Below are positions 16,946 to 25,527 of a stretch of DNA of 64,000 nt, piece after piece. The stretch lies in the NCBI GenBank assembly GCA_016199745.1, contig JACQFZ010000057.1, forward strand, positions 62,001 to 126,000, read 5' to 3'. A model generated the notes under the pieces. That model saw nothing but the letters and a program-made list of their open reading frames with translations. It was not told the origin of the DNA and made no database searches. The translations under genes were made by a program, and so were the position numbers. Origin of the DNA: Gammaproteobacteria bacterium. GTDB taxonomy: Bacteria; Pseudomonadota; Gammaproteobacteria; Acidiferrobacterales; Sulfurifustaceae. Positions within the stretch are counted from its first letter, which is position 1. The number at the start of each line of letters is the position of its first letter.

Positions 16946-18250
16946 CTACAATCGCCCTTCCGCCTTAATCGCGAGATAACGATTCACCGTTGCGATCGCC
17001 AGCTCGTGCGGCGGTACGTCGAGGCACATCACGCCGGCTTGTCGAAGGCGTGCCGCCGTGACATCGCGCAGTCGACGATATTCAACGGCGGCGGCGCGTA
17101 AGGCCCCATCACGTGCGGTCTCGACCGGCATGCGCTGGGTTTCATCGAGTACCTGCTCGCGCAAACTCGCGACCAACACCAGATGCCGCGGCGCCAACAA
17201 TTGCACGGCGCTGATCAAGCTCGCGTCGTCTTCGTCGCGTAAATTAGTGAAGATCACCACCAACGCACGACGCCGCAATCGTTGCACCAACGATGCCGCG
17301 GCGGCTTCGAAGTCGGTCACGGTCAGCGTCGGCTGTAGATCGTAAACGGTGTGCAAGATACGGCTGACCATCGCCCGCGATTTGTGCGGCGCAAGATAAC
17401 GGTCGTGGCCGCCGAGCGTCATCAAGCCGACGGCATCGCCCTGGCGTAGGCCGACATAGCCAAGCAACAACACCGAATCGAGCGCGTGATCGAAGTGCGA
17501 TAGTTGACCATCGCGTGCGCCCATGCGTCGGCCGCAGTCGACCAACAACACGATGCGCTGATCGCGCTCGTCTTGGTACTCGCGCGAGATCAACTTGCCG
17601 ATGCGGCGCGTCGCCTTCCAATCGATTTGGCGCAAGCTGTCGCCTTGGCGATATTCGCGCAGCTGCTCGAAGTCGATGCCCTCGCCGCGACGACGGCGCT
17701 TGAGAATGCCGCTGGCCGGTGTATGCGCGTCGGCGGCCAGCAGCGCACGGCGCGTGAGCGCGGCGAAGTTGGGATAGACGCATACCGTGTGCGCGGCCGG
17801 CAGGCGCGCGCGCCGGCGCCACAAACGCAGCGGCGACGGCACGCGCAACTCGATTGGACCGAAACTATGATCGCCGCGTGCGATCGGTCGCAGGCGATAG
17901 CGCAGCTGGCGAATGGCATTGCGCTGAAGATCGAACCGCGCCGGTAAGCCGGTGGTTTCGCAATCGGCCGGCGCGTGGTCGTAGAGCTCGACCGCGCGCA
18001 GCCAGCGCGCGCTACTGAGTTGCAGCTCGACGCCGCTCCACACCGCGAGCGGCAGCGAATCGGTCACATGACGTTGCGCGGTCGGCAACGGTAACCAGCG
18101 AACGAGCACGGCATCGACCAGCGCGACCACAGCAAGCACGGCACCGGCAACGAACCACGCCGCGGTGTAACCCGGCAACAACGACACTGCCAGCGCCAGC
18201 GCGAGCCAGGCCGCCAGCCACGCCAACAATGCGCGCGCCGGGAAAATCAT
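16946..18250 (-). CDS. DUF58 domain protein (MoxR partner)
   Basis: The protein has 434 residues: two N-terminal membrane helices (about 7-25, 30-50), then a beta-rich region, then the DUF58 core with RRRRGEGIDFEQLREYRQGD and RQIDWKATRRIGKLISREYQ (about 188-225). A von Willebrand A-like domain (IVLLVDCGRRM) carries an altered metal site. It ends the seven-gene operon and its ATG overlaps the moxR stop codon by four bases. DUF58 proteins work with MoxR ATPases, probably as membrane-linked chaperone targets or adaptors. The exact process is not known. Confidence 0.92.
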   Translation of the reverse strand: MIFPARALLAWLAAWLALALAVSLLPGYTAAWFVAGAVLAVVALVDAVLVRWLPLPTAQRHVTDSLPLAVWSGVELQLSSARWLRAVELYDHAPADCETTGLPARFDLQRNAIRQLRYRLRPIARGDHSFGPIELRVPSPLRLWRRRARLPAAHTVCVYPNFAALTRRALLAADAHTPASGILKRRRRGEGIDFEQLREYRQGDSLRQIDWKATRRIGKLISREYQDERDQRIVLLVDCGRRMGARDGQLSHFDHALDSVLLLGYVGLRQGDAVGLMTLGGHDRYLAPHKSRAMVSRILHTVYDLQPTLTVTDFEAAAASLVQRLRRRALVVIFTNLRDEDDASLISAVQLLAPRHLVLVASLREQVLDETQRMPVETARDGALRAAAVEYRRLRDVTAARLRQAGVMCLDVPPHELAIATVNRYLAIKAEGRL

Positions 18251-19218
18251 GCGCGCGGTGCGTCGACCTGTGCCAACAGATTACCGAGTAGAGTGTCGAC
18301 CGTCAGACCCTCGATCTCCGCCTCCGGCGCCAGTAGCACGCGATGGCGCAACGCCGGTTTGGCGATCACCTTGATGTCGTCCGGCGTGACGAACTCGCGG
18401 CCGGCGAGCAGCGCGACCCCGCGGGCTGCACGCACGAGGGCGATGCCGCCGCGCGGGCCGGCGCCGATGGCGATGCCGGGCCACGACCGCGTCGCCCGCG
18501 CCAGGCGTACGGCGTAATCGGTGACCGTCTCGTCGACCCGCAAGCTCGCCGTCAATTGCTGCAACGCCGCCACTTGCTCCGGCGCCAATACCTGCGCCAC
18601 AGCATCGACTTCCAACCGATCGCCGACGCGGCCTTCGGTAACATGCCGCACCAGCTGGCGCTCGTGCTCGATACTCGGATAGTCGATGTACACCTTGAGC
18701 AGAAAGCGATCGAGCTGCGCTTCCGGCAACGCATAGGTGCCTTCCTGCTCGATCGGGTTTTGCGTCGCCAACACCAGGAACGGCGACGCCAACTCGTGCA
18801 GCGTGCCTTCGATCGTCACTTGCCGCTCTTGCATCACTTCGAGCAACGCCGCCTGTGTTTTCGCCGGTGCGCGATTGATTTCGTCGGCCAATACCAGATT
18901 GGCGAACAACGGCCCGCGCCGAATCACGAACTGGCTGCTGGCGGCGTCGAACATGGCATGGCCGGTGATGTCGGCCGGCATCAGATCCGGCGTGAACTGA
19001 ATGCGCGCAAAACGACCGCCGACGGTTTTGGCGAGCGCCTTGACCAGCAAGGTCTTGCCGAGACCGGGTACGCCTTCGAGCAGGACATGACCGCCGATGA
19101 GCAACGCGCTTAGCGCTTGCTCGACGATCGCCTCCTGACCGACGAATACCTTGGCGACCTCGGTGCGCAGGCGACGCACGAGTTCGACTCCCTGGGGAAA
19201 TGTAATCGGAGCGTTCAT
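18247..19218 (-). CDS. MoxR-family AAA+ ATPase
   Basis: The protein has 323 residues. Walker A is GVPGLGKTLLVKAL, Walker B is LVLADEINRAPAKTQAALLE, and sensor 1 is LATQNPIEQEGTYALPEAQL. The pre-sensor and lid domain runs to the C-terminus. MoxR ATPases act as chaperones that mature or activate protein complexes, usually via neighbouring VWA/DUF58 proteins. Start and stop overlap its neighbours by four bases (ATGA) on both sides, which predicts translational coupling. Confidence 0.95.
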   Translation of the reverse strand: MNAPITFPQGVELVRRLRTEVAKVFVGQEAIVEQALSALLIGGHVLLEGVPGLGKTLLVKALAKTVGGRFARIQFTPDLMPADITGHAMFDAASSQFVIRRGPLFANLVLADEINRAPAKTQAALLEVMQERQVTIEGTLHELASPFLVLATQNPIEQEGTYALPEAQLDRFLLKVYIDYPSIEHERQLVRHVTEGRVGDRLEVDAVAQVLAPEQVAALQQLTASLRVDETVTDYAVRLARATRSWPGIAIGAGPRGGIALVRAARGVALLAGREFVTPDDIKVIAKPALRHRVLLAPEAEIEGLTVDTLLGNLLAQVDAPRA

Positions 19219-20510
19219 GAGTGTGGACTCGATAGTTGTTGAGTGGAACGAGACGAAATTAACGCGTCACGAATATGCGCGAGCGTAGCGGCAATGCGCA
19301 AAAAAGCCGAACGATCGCTGGCGCCGGCGCTCAGCACGTGCTCGATCTCGGCGGCATCGATGCCGGTCAAACGCTGCGCCAACGCAATCGGCCGGCCGGC
19401 ATAACCCTCGCGCGCGGCATGCAATTGCAACGCCCGCCGGCAGTCTTCGCGCAGCGGCGCGAGCAACGGCTCGTAGTCGCGATCTTGCGCGTGAAACTCG
19501 CCGACCGCAGCTAGATGTTCGCGCAACCCCGGACGCACCGGCGCCGGCTCGCGTTCGATCGGACCGAAGCGTGGCGACGCGCGCCACAACCACGCGAACA
19601 ACAACACCGCGGCAGCGATGAACACCGGCCAAGCACGCTCGAACAGCCAAGCGATGAGATTGGGAAATTCCGGACGCGGCGCAATAAAAATCGGCTCGGT
19701 GCCGTGAAGCATGGCGAGTCGAACGAGGAATTCGGCGTTGTCGTGATCAGCGAGAAACTTATTACTGAATAGGTCAACGCTGCCGAGCGCCGTCACCCGG
19801 CCGCGGCCGAACTCGATACCGAGCAAGGCAAAACCTTCCTTGGGTTGATCGACGCGATCCAGACGTTCGACGGTATCGTCGGCGGTGTTTTTCTCATCGT
19901 CGTCATCGTCGTCATCGTCGCTGGCGTCCGTGTTCGTGCGGTGCCGCGGCGACTGCTCGGTGTACCAGGTAAATTCGCCGTCCGCGACCGACACCTCGTC
20001 TATTACCGGCTGCTCGGTGGCGAGCAGCCCGGTGCTACCGAGATCGATCGTTAATCGGCGATCGCCGAAAGCAACGCCGACGGTCGCGCTCTCATCTTTA
20101 GGCGGCGCGCGATAGCCGACGCTGCGCACACCGAGCAGCGCACTCAAGCGATCGTCATCGGCCAACAAAATAATATGCCCACCCGCTTCGACCCAGGCCG
20201 CTAAGCGGCGCGCCTGCGCCTCATCAAACGCCGCCGGTGCGGGCAGCAGCAGCGTCGCCCGCGGCGGCAGGTTCAACAGCCGACGCGTATCGGTCACCCG
20301 CTCGACCTGAAAGCCAAGCCCCTCGAACAACAGTTGCGCGGCGTGATACGGATTCTTCCGCGCCTCGCCGGTCATCCCGACGCGCTCTTTCTCTTCCACG
20401 CGTTCGTAGTAGGCGCCGACATACCACAGCGCCGTGCCGATCAACAGCGCGATCGGCAACCCCCAGAGCAGGACCCGCTTCAAGATTGATACGCGAAATG
20501 TTCCGGCCAT
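19215..20510 (-). CDS. DUF4350 domain membrane protein
   Basis: The protein has 431 residues from the ATG at 20510; 20519 is also open. One N-terminal helix (VLLWGLPIALLIGTALWYVG) and one central helix (AWPVFIAAAVLLFAWLW) flank a periplasmic domain with NPYHAAQLLFEGLGFQVERV, the DUF4350 hallmark. Within that domain lies an acidic run DASDDDDDDDDEKN, coded by the nine-base repeat at 19894-19920, unusual for this family. The function is unknown. It is always seen with DUF4129, MoxR and DUF58 genes. Confidence 0.88.
   Translation of the reverse strand: MAGTFRVSILKRVLLWGLPIALLIGTALWYVGAYYERVEEKERVGMTGEARKNPYHAAQLLFEGLGFQVERVTDTRRLLNLPPRATLLLPAPAAFDEAQARRLAAWVEAGGHIILLADDDRLSALLGVRSVGYRAPPKDESATVGVAFGDRRLTIDLGSTGLLATEQPVIDEVSVADGEFTWYTEQSPRHRTNTDASDDDDDDDDEKNTADDTVERLDRVDQPKEGFALLGIEFGRGRVTALGSVDLFSNKFLADHDNAEFLVRLAMLHGTEPIFIAPRPEFPNLIAWLFERAWPVFIAAAVLLFAWLWRASPRFGPIEREPAPVRPGLREHLAAVGEFHAQDRDYEPLLAPLREDCRRALQLHAAREGYAGRPIALAQRLTGIDAAEIEHVLSAGASDRSAFLRIAATLAHIRDALISSRSTQQLSSPHS
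19894..19920. repeat. three tandem copies of a 9-bp unit inside the DUF4350 gene
   Basis: TCATCGTCG is repeated three times without interruption. On the coding strand it yields the poly-aspartate tract. Copy number could vary without breaking the frame. Confidence 0.9.
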
Positions 20511-22030
20511 TGCTGGCACAGCGCCTCCAAACGCTCGAGCGAGGGTTCATGACAGGCATAGGCCACTTCTTGCCAAGCGGTCGTCAGCTGCGAAAAAAAT
20601 CCGTAACGCGGCGGTACCGTGGCGCGTACACGCCGCAGGCAATCGCCCTCGGTATCACCGCGCAGAAAATCCACGCGCTCGCGATGCGCCAATGCCGACA
20701 ACGTCGCCCGATAGAGCAGGCTCAAACATGCCCGCGCTTGCCGTGAACGCGCGAGCTTGAGCGCGGCAGCGGCAATATCGGTCGGCAGCGATTCCGGTCG
20801 AATATCGAAACCGGCGACTTCAGCCGGCGGCGGCGGTGTTGTCGCCGCGGCACCGGTGCGTCGTTGCCACTGGTGATACAGCGCCCATGTCAGCACCAAC
20901 AGCAATCCGGCGAGCGTCAGCCACGCGACCATGCGGCCGACGGTAGCGATCCATTTACCGATAAGAACTATTGCCTTACCGATCGAACGCAGCACACGCT
21001 CAATCCAATTCTTGTCGTTGCTCGCCTCGGGTTTAGGGCCGATATATTTCCAACGCCACTTGCTGCGCTCGCTGCCGAACTCTGGGCGTTGGTACACCTC
21101 GCCGATTTTTTCGCGAGCGCGCTCGGGCGCGTCGGCCAATGTGGCGGGCGCGGTCGGCGGAGCCGCTGCCTCGGCGGTCGGCGTCATCGAACCGGCGATG
21201 ATCGTTAATGCGAGCGCGACCACCAGCGTTGCCGCCCGCGCCGATGCCGCGCCGGCATCGCGCACGCGCCGGAACGCCAACTCGACGTCCCACGCTTCGA
21301 GATCGGTCCGGCGGCTCAAGTAGAGCGCGAAACCGCAAGCGACGTAGAACGGTTCGAGCAACGCGGTGGTGGCCACGCCAATAAAGGTAAACAGCAAGCC
21401 GGCAATGAGCTGTGCCGTTGCTTCGTTGCTGAAAAGATAAGTTTCGAAATCGAGTTGCTCGGCGATCGATGCTGGCAACATTAGTGCCACTAAGCCGATT
21501 AACGCGAACAGCAGCACGATCTCGAAATGCATCATGGTTATCGTGAGCCAACTGGCGGCACCACCGACTTGCCGCGCGAGCAATCGCCGGCGCTCGCGCG
21601 CCGACTTGCCGCGCATGCCTTCGAGCTGCATGACCGGCAACAACAGCGAGCGCTGCGTGTTGAACCACCAGATCCACGGCAGCAAACGCAACGCCAGCAA
21701 CCGCCACATGTCGGCGCGAAGCAGCCGTCGCGGTACCGCACGCCAGGTGGCGCGCACGCTTGGCATTTCGCCGAAGACGGCGCTCCCGAGCACGTGCAAC
21801 GCGACGCTGTCGAACAACGGTTTGAACAGCCAAATGACCAGTGCCGCTATCGTCGGCGATTCCAGGCCATAACCGATGCCGACGCCAATCAACACCGCCG
21901 CCGGCAAAAAAACCGACAACCAAGCGCGATACAACGGCCGCGCCCACGCTTGCACCATCCGCACGCCGAGATCGATTGCCTCCCAGGTGGAACGCGGCCG
22001 CAACTCGACGGCGAGTTTATCGATCTGCAT
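20480..22030 (-). CDS. DUF4129 domain membrane protein
   Basis: The protein has 516 residues from the ATG at 22030; a TTG five codons upstream is less likely. Several hydrophobic helices occupy about residues 35-285, a large periplasmic loop follows, one helix lies near 360-380, and the DUF4129 domain closes it (about 440-516; SLLYRATLSALAHRERVDFL, ending in WQEVAYACHEPSLERLEALC). DUF4129 is found in transglutaminase-like and MoxR-linked proteins. It overlaps both operon neighbours. Function unknown. Confidence 0.88.
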   Translation of the reverse strand: MQIDKLAVELRPRSTWEAIDLGVRMVQAWARPLYRAWLSVFLPAAVLIGVGIGYGLESPTIAALVIWLFKPLFDSVALHVLGSAVFGEMPSVRATWRAVPRRLLRADMWRLLALRLLPWIWWFNTQRSLLLPVMQLEGMRGKSARERRRLLARQVGGAASWLTITMMHFEIVLLFALIGLVALMLPASIAEQLDFETYLFSNEATAQLIAGLLFTFIGVATTALLEPFYVACGFALYLSRRTDLEAWDVELAFRRVRDAGAASARAATLVVALALTIIAGSMTPTAEAAAPPTAPATLADAPERAREKIGEVYQRPEFGSERSKWRWKYIGPKPEASNDKNWIERVLRSIGKAIVLIGKWIATVGRMVAWLTLAGLLLVLTWALYHQWQRRTGAAATTPPPPAEVAGFDIRPESLPTDIAAAALKLARSRQARACLSLLYRATLSALAHRERVDFLRGDTEGDCLRRVRATVPPRYGFFSQLTTAWQEVAYACHEPSLERLEALCQQWPEHFAYQS

Positions 22031-23003
22031 GAGTGCGTCCGGCAAAGAGGAAGTACGCTGCCACTGCCGATATCAACCCGATACCGACGCTGTACTTGAT
22101 TGCCGGCGCGAACCGGATCGGCGACCAGAACGCCTCGATGCCGGCGGCGATCAATAGCATGACAGCGGCACCGGCCATGACGCCGGCGGTGGCGTGGGCC
22201 GCCTGCTTCAGCGCCTGCGCGCGCGACCGTCGGCCGGGGGCGATCAATGCCCAACCGAGCCGTAGACCGCAGGCGCCGGACAACACGATGGCGAACAATT
22301 CGAAGGCGGAGTGACCGACGACGAACGAGTAAAAATTCTCGCCATAGCCTTTGGCGACGATACGTCCCTCGGCCGCGCCCATGAACACGCCGTTGGACAG
22401 CAGCGCGGCCGCCGAGCCGAGACCAGCGAGCGCGCCGCCGGCATAACAACGGAAGGCGATGCCGATGTTGTTGTAAATATAAAAGCCGAACATTTGCACG
22501 TCGGTGCCGGCATCACGCGTGCGGCCAAGGTGCTCGGTGTTGGTACTGTACATTTCCTCGAACTCCCAGACGCGTTCGGGCGGCAGCACGAGATAAGCGA
22601 AATCCGGATCGAGGCGAGTGGCAATACCGATGGCGGCATACGGCACGGTCAACAGCAAGGCGCTCACCAGCACGAACGTCTTGAGCACGCGCACGTCGGC
22701 GGCGAATCCGCCGCCGAGATACGCCAGGGCACGCGTCCAAAACCCGGAAGCGGCGCCATACAGTACGTCGTGCCCGGCGACCGCCAGCCGGTGCAGACGC
22801 GCGACCAAGGCGGTGCCGTAGTCGCGCGCACGGGCCAGTGCTAAGTGGCGGCAGATCTCGCGGTAGTGGCGCGGCACGCTGGCCGACGGCAATGGCGCCG
22901 GTTGTTGCTGCCGCTTACGCCGCGGCAACTCACGATGCGCCAGCCAATCCTCGAACGCTTGCCAACGTTCGCCGTACAGCGCTTCGAATTGTTCTTGCCT
23001 CAC
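22017..23003 (-). CDS. SpoIIM (stage II sporulation M)-like membrane protein
   Basis: The protein has 328 residues from a GTG overlapping the RDD stop codon (GTGA). An N-terminal cytoplasmic part is followed by about six membrane helices. The central block MFGFYIYNNIGIAFRCYAGG and FYSFVVGHSAFELFAIVLSG are the SpoIIM/DUF95 hallmarks. Such proteins are common in non-sporulating bacteria within MoxR operons, so no sporulation role is implied. Confidence 0.92.
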   Translation of the reverse strand: MRQEQFEALYGERWQAFEDWLAHRELPRRKRQQQPAPLPSASVPRHYREICRHLALARARDYGTALVARLHRLAVAGHDVLYGAASGFWTRALAYLGGGFAADVRVLKTFVLVSALLLTVPYAAIGIATRLDPDFAYLVLPPERVWEFEEMYSTNTEHLGRTRDAGTDVQMFGFYIYNNIGIAFRCYAGGALAGLGSAAALLSNGVFMGAAEGRIVAKGYGENFYSFVVGHSAFELFAIVLSGACGLRLGWALIAPGRRSRAQALKQAAHATAGVMAGAAVMLLIAAGIEAFWSPIRFAPAIKYSVGIGLISAVAAYFLFAGRTHADR

Positions 23004-23683
23004 GCGCGCCGCCCGACGATGTAATTCGCCAACCCTAACAACCGCTGCACCGACTCGGCACCGGACGCCTGGTCGGTGAGCTGCGGGGCGAGTGCGGCGA
23101 TCTCTTCGGCACGTGCCGATGTCAGCTTGGGTGCGCGCTCGGCAAAGGCAAGCACTGCTCGCTGCGCATCGCGCGACAGTCGTGTCGATGGTGCCAACGG
23201 GGCAACCGCCGGCAATGTCGTCGATCGCGAGGTGCTGCGATAAACAACCACGGTGCCGGCGAGCACATCGCCGACGCGGCGAAACTCGGACGAGGTGAAC
23301 ATCGCCAACAAGCCGATGCCATACGCCACCGGTAGAAAATCGACAGTGCGCAACAGATTGCGCGTGAACGACGGCCCCCAGCGAATCGGCGTGCCGTCGT
23401 CGTTACATACGGCGAGCCCGAGCGCGCGCTTGCCCGGCGTCGCGCCATTGCCGAGCACCTCGAATAGCACGGGATAGAACCATTCGAGCGCGAAGATAAT
23501 GATGACGAACATGCCCCAACCGAATTTGCCGAACGCCGCTAACACACCGCCGGTGGCGGCGAAGATGCCAAAGCGCAGCAAGAAATCGATAAGCCATGCC
23601 AACGCTCGCGCGACCGGGCCGGCGAGCCGCAAATGCAGCGCCACGAGCTCCGGTGTGGAGACTTCGCGTACCGTATCGAGCAT
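23000..23683 (-). CDS. RDD family membrane protein
   Basis: The protein has 227 residues. The RDD pattern is visible: ARALAWLIDFLLRFGIF (first arginine and aspartate), FEVLGNGATPGKRALGLAV, and FLPVAYGIGLLAMFTSSEFRRVGDVLAGT (closing aspartate). There are about three membrane helices, then a soluble C-terminal tail. RDD proteins are proposed transporters or accessory membrane factors. It lies in the MoxR operon and overlaps the SpoIIM-like gene by four bases. Confidence 0.92.
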   Translation of the reverse strand: MLDTVREVSTPELVALHLRLAGPVARALAWLIDFLLRFGIFAATGGVLAAFGKFGWGMFVIIIFALEWFYPVLFEVLGNGATPGKRALGLAVCNDDGTPIRWGPSFTRNLLRTVDFLPVAYGIGLLAMFTSSEFRRVGDVLAGTVVVYRSTSRSTTLPAVAPLAPSTRLSRDAQRAVLAFAERAPKLTSARAEEIAALAPQLTDQASGAESVQRLLGLANYIVGRRA

Positions 23684-23693
23684 ATAGCGAGCG

Positions 23694-24476
23694 TTAGGCC
23701 GGTGCGGTTTCGAGGAAGATGTCGCGATAAGCGGCGTAGAAAGTGATGATGGCCAAAGGCACGGTTACAAACAATCCGAGGCCCAGCGGTATCATCGAAA
23801 GCAACAGGATCGGTATGAAGATCAGGCTGGAAACGAGCCCGGGTAACATGTTCTTCATGCTAGCGGTGATACTCATCTTTATGGCCGACAGCGGCGATAC
23901 ATCGTGCAAGTACACCAGCGCTGGTGCAAACGAGATCGCCATGCCGATCGCCATCATGATTAATATATAAACGAGGAACGCCAATCCCATGGTGGCGATA
24001 ACAGCCGGGTCCGGGGTTTTGCCGGTAACGATACCAAACCAAACGGTGCCATAAATAACGACGAAAACAATAACAACGATCGCCGCCATTGCCAGATAGA
24101 TTAATCCAACCAAGAACAACTCACCGGCGCGATGCCGAAAGCCGGCGAATAGATCACTCAAACCAAAACGCTCGCCGCGGGCAGCTGCATGCGCCATCGC
24201 CACGAAACCCGCGGTAAAAATCGGCCAGACTGCGCCCATGACAAAGTTCACGAACGGAATGAGCGATGTTAAGAAAAGCGCGCCGTAGCTGAGGACGATA
24301 CCGAGAATCCACATTCCGGGCTGGCGCTTGAACAGCGTCCAGCTAGTTGCAATCCACTGCCAACCGTTGCCTGCCGGACGACCGCGGCCACCGGGAATGA
24401 ACGTACCATCGCTCAACGTCTGCTGCTGATCTTCGACTACCGCCGTTGGCGGCATGTACGGATTGCGCTCGGTCAT
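23694..24476 (-). CDS. BPSS1780-family membrane protein
   Basis: The protein has 260 residues. A proline-rich cytoplasmic start (NPYMPPTAVVED) is followed by WQWIATSWTLFKRQPGMWIL and five to six helices (for example IPFVNFVMGAVWPIFTAGFV), matching the BPSS1780/DUF2189-like group of inner-membrane proteins of unknown function. It is the first gene of the seven-gene operon, with ten bases to the RDD gene. Confidence 0.85.
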   Translation of the reverse strand: MTERNPYMPPTAVVEDQQQTLSDGTFIPGGRGRPAGNGWQWIATSWTLFKRQPGMWILGIVLSYGALFLTSLIPFVNFVMGAVWPIFTAGFVAMAHAAARGERFGLSDLFAGFRHRAGELFLVGLIYLAMAAIVVIVFVVIYGTVWFGIVTGKTPDPAVIATMGLAFLVYILIMMAIGMAISFAPALVYLHDVSPLSAIKMSITASMKNMLPGLVSSLIFIPILLLSMIPLGLGLFVTVPLAIITFYAAYRDIFLETAPA

Positions 24477-24547
24477 TGTTATGCCCTCCCAGTCGGTCTA
24501 CGTGTTTTTGGATAATAGCGAAACCGGCCAACATATCTACCTGACTA

Positions 24548-24985
24548 TTAGGGGTTACGCCAGATAATCAGTACCACCCCGCTAAAAACTAATAAGGCGC
24601 CGACGACCACCGACGCTGTGAAATGTACCTGCCGAAACAATAGAAACGCGAATAACGCGACGAAAACCGGATATGAAATTTCGATAAGGCTTGCCAGCGT
24701 CGCGTTCTTATGGCTGATCGATAAATACAGCAGTACGGTGCCGACGAGGCTGGTTAGCATCAGCGCCAAAATCGGCAGGCGTTCGGTCCACGGGAGTTGG
24801 CGCCAAGCCGAGGTATCCAATGCCAGGGTCCGATAGAAAAACGGTGCGATCAATACGATCGGCGCTGCCGTCAACAGCAATACCGTTAATAGCGATAGTC
24901 GCTGCAACGCATAATCAATCAACGGGTAATGCACGCCCCATACCAGTGCCGCCGCCAGTGCCGTGACATACCAAGGAAGTGTCAT
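24548..24985 (-). CDS. half-size EamA/DMT-superfamily membrane protein
   Basis: The protein has 145 residues with five hydrophobic helices, equal to one half of the ten-helix DMT fold. The EamA pattern is clear in ALAAALVWGVHYPLIDYALQ, ATLASLIEISYPVFVALFAF and VVGALLVFSGVVLI. Single-domain DMT proteins usually work as dimers exporting metabolites or multidrug substrates. It stands alone. The substrate is unknown. Confidence 0.87.
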   Translation of the reverse strand: MTLPWYVTALAAALVWGVHYPLIDYALQRLSLLTVLLLTAAPIVLIAPFFYRTLALDTSAWRQLPWTERLPILALMLTSLVGTVLLYLSISHKNATLASLIEISYPVFVALFAFLLFRQVHFTASVVVGALLVFSGVVLIIWRNP

Positions 24986-25207
24986 GCGTTCTCCTTAAAA
25001 AAATAGTAAGGAGCGGCGCTACTTGGCCGCCGATTTTTGCGAATCCCTACTCTCTGTACAGCCAAAATCGGTCGGATATACTGAAATAGCAGCTCCGAGC
25101 TGCCGTGTTGTATCGGTTGGCGTTTTGCAGGGCAAACATCCCAACGCGAAATTCCCGCTTATTGCAGCATCGCAACGACTCGTCCACCAAGTGAGGTTGA
25201 GGCTTTA

Positions 25208-25411
25208 ATGCGCACTGGTACCGTTAAGTGGTTTAACGAAGCAAAGGGGTATGGATTCATCTCGCCGCAGGACGGCAGCGCTGATGTATTCGTGCACTAC
25301 TCGGTAATCCAAGGCACGGGCTTTCGCAAGCTCGCAGAGGGACAGGCTGTAGAGTTCGAAAGCGAAAAGGGGCCAAAAGGGATGCAAGCCACATTCGTCA
25401 AGCCCATCTAA
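25208..25411 (+). CDS. CspA-family cold-shock protein
   Basis: The protein has 67 residues. Both RNA-binding motifs are intact: KGYGFISP (RNP1) and DVFVHYS (RNP2), with the opening [11 protein letters not shown]. It binds single-stranded RNA or DNA and melts secondary structure. A strong terminator follows within 30 bases, so it is a single-gene transcript. Whether it is cold-induced is not shown. Confidence 0.97.
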   Translation: MRTGTVKWFNEAKGYGFISPQDGSADVFVHYSVIQGTGFRKLAEGQAVEFESEKGPKGMQATFVKPI

Positions 25412-25437
25412 AAGGGGCTTATACAATTTATGAAGTT

Positions 25438-25462
25438 AAACCCCGCGCAAGCGGGGTTTTTT
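25438..25462 (+). terminator. intrinsic terminator of the cold-shock gene
   Basis: AAACCCCGC (25438-25446) pairs with GCGGGGTTT (25451-25459) around a GCAA tetraloop, followed by a run of T to 25462. It is a textbook Rho-independent terminator. Confidence 0.96.
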
Positions 25463-25527
25463 ATTTCGACACTCGGCGTTGCGATCGGAAGAACGGGATT
25501 ACTCCCACTCACTCGCCCGGCGCCTGG

